Below are positions 33,794-33,947 of a stretch of DNA of 33,947 nt, piece by piece. The notes beneath the pieces are model-generated. The model had not been told where the DNA came from. It saw nothing but the letters and a program-made list of their open reading frames with translations, and made no database searches. Where the stretch lies: positions 1 to 33,947 of the forward strand of contig CANSEY010000038.1 of NCBI GenBank assembly GCA_947646015.1, read 5' to 3'. Position numbers and translations under genes: made by a program. The stretch is from an uncultured Bacteroides sp. Its GTDB lineage: Bacteria; Bacteroidota; Bacteroidia; Bacteroidales; Bacteroidaceae. Every line of letters starts with the position of its first letter. The first letter of the stretch is position 1.

Positions 33794-33947
33794 ATGACGA
33801 CTTCCTGTTTACAAGAAAAAATCGATAAACTTCAAAATACAGTTCATGCTCTGCTCCATAAAAGTAATTATATGGCGGGTGTGTATGTTGATGATCTTTC
33901 ACTACTTAATAAAGAGATCCATGAACAGATCAATGATCTGTATCCTT
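33794..33947 (+). CDS. upxZ: UpxZ-family capsule regulator (partial, cut by window edge)
   Basis: An ATG at 33794 opens a frame of 51 codons to the edge of the window: it reads MTTSCLQEKIDKLQNTVHAL and then LHKSNYMAGVYVDDLSLLNK. The small helical opening and the position right after upxY fit UpxZ, which inhibits UpxY proteins of other capsule loci so that one capsule dominates. A GTG at 33787 is in another frame. The C-terminus is missing, so length cannot be checked. Confidence 0.85.
   Translation, partial: MTTSCLQEKIDKLQNTVHALLHKSNYMAGVYVDDLSLLNKEIHEQINDLYP

Overview
The window looks like chromosome from a gut Bacteroides, probably close to B. thetaiotaomicron; the sequence alone does not fix the species. 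Three things point there. Nearly every transcription unit is preceded by the Bacteroidetes sigma-ABfr type -7 element TAnnTTTG(C), often with TTTG about 19 bp upstream, and Shine-Dalgarno sequences are scarce. The families are typical of the group (DUF4919, DUF4293, DUF3078, PspC with the Bacteroidetes N-terminal domain, DUF4373). The right end carries a UpxY/UpxZ capsule-locus start.

Layout. 1-1.4 kb: leftward pair of a SanA/YdcF-like membrane protein and a DUF4919 protein, plus the first codons of another leftward gene at the edge. 1.4-2.6 kb: a secreted SGNH hydrolase flanked by two near-identical copies of a short leftward small-RNA gene, each with its own promoter and terminator. 2.7-6.7 kb: uvrB leftward; phenylacetate-CoA ligase and a tandem ACT protein rightward. 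6.9-8.6 kb: bamD, RNA polymerase omega-like and DUF4293 genes rightward. 8.7-11.3 kb: a LysM/periplasmic-binding-fold protein and an outer-membrane barrel leftward. 11.4-16.4 kb: uvrA, YbaK-type deacylase and a POT peptide transporter rightward. 16.4-21 kb: GNAT (leftward), a PadR-PspC pair, a metallo-beta-lactamase-fold hydrolase with a flavin reductase, and an orphan lipoprotein. 21.2-28.3 kb: an S9 peptidase, a MATE exporter, yidC and pyrG, all leftward. 28.4-29.9 kb: a DUF3078 outer-membrane protein.

At about 29.9 kb a long hairpin separates this housekeeping block from an accessory region: three small leftward genes (DUF4373, a putative SH3-barrel protein, an unknown), a tyrosine recombinase, then upxY and the start of upxZ. 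Between recombinase and upxY lies the main find: a 249-bp segment bounded by perfect 20-bp inverted repeats with one strong Bacteroides promoter inside. As sequenced the promoter faces left, away from upxY. I read this as a phase-variable capsule promoter locked OFF in this copy, with the neighbouring recombinase as likely invertase. The inverted repeats have the arm-spacer-arm form of a tyrosine-recombinase crossover site.

The second find is an array of eight alternating ACTATC/GATAGT half-sites with 22-bp periodicity, just downstream of a predicted promoter in the leader of the small accessory genes. Other notable items are the paired small-RNA genes, a 25-bp dyad in the padR promoter, and two mutually exclusive hairpins between the CoA ligase and ACT genes.
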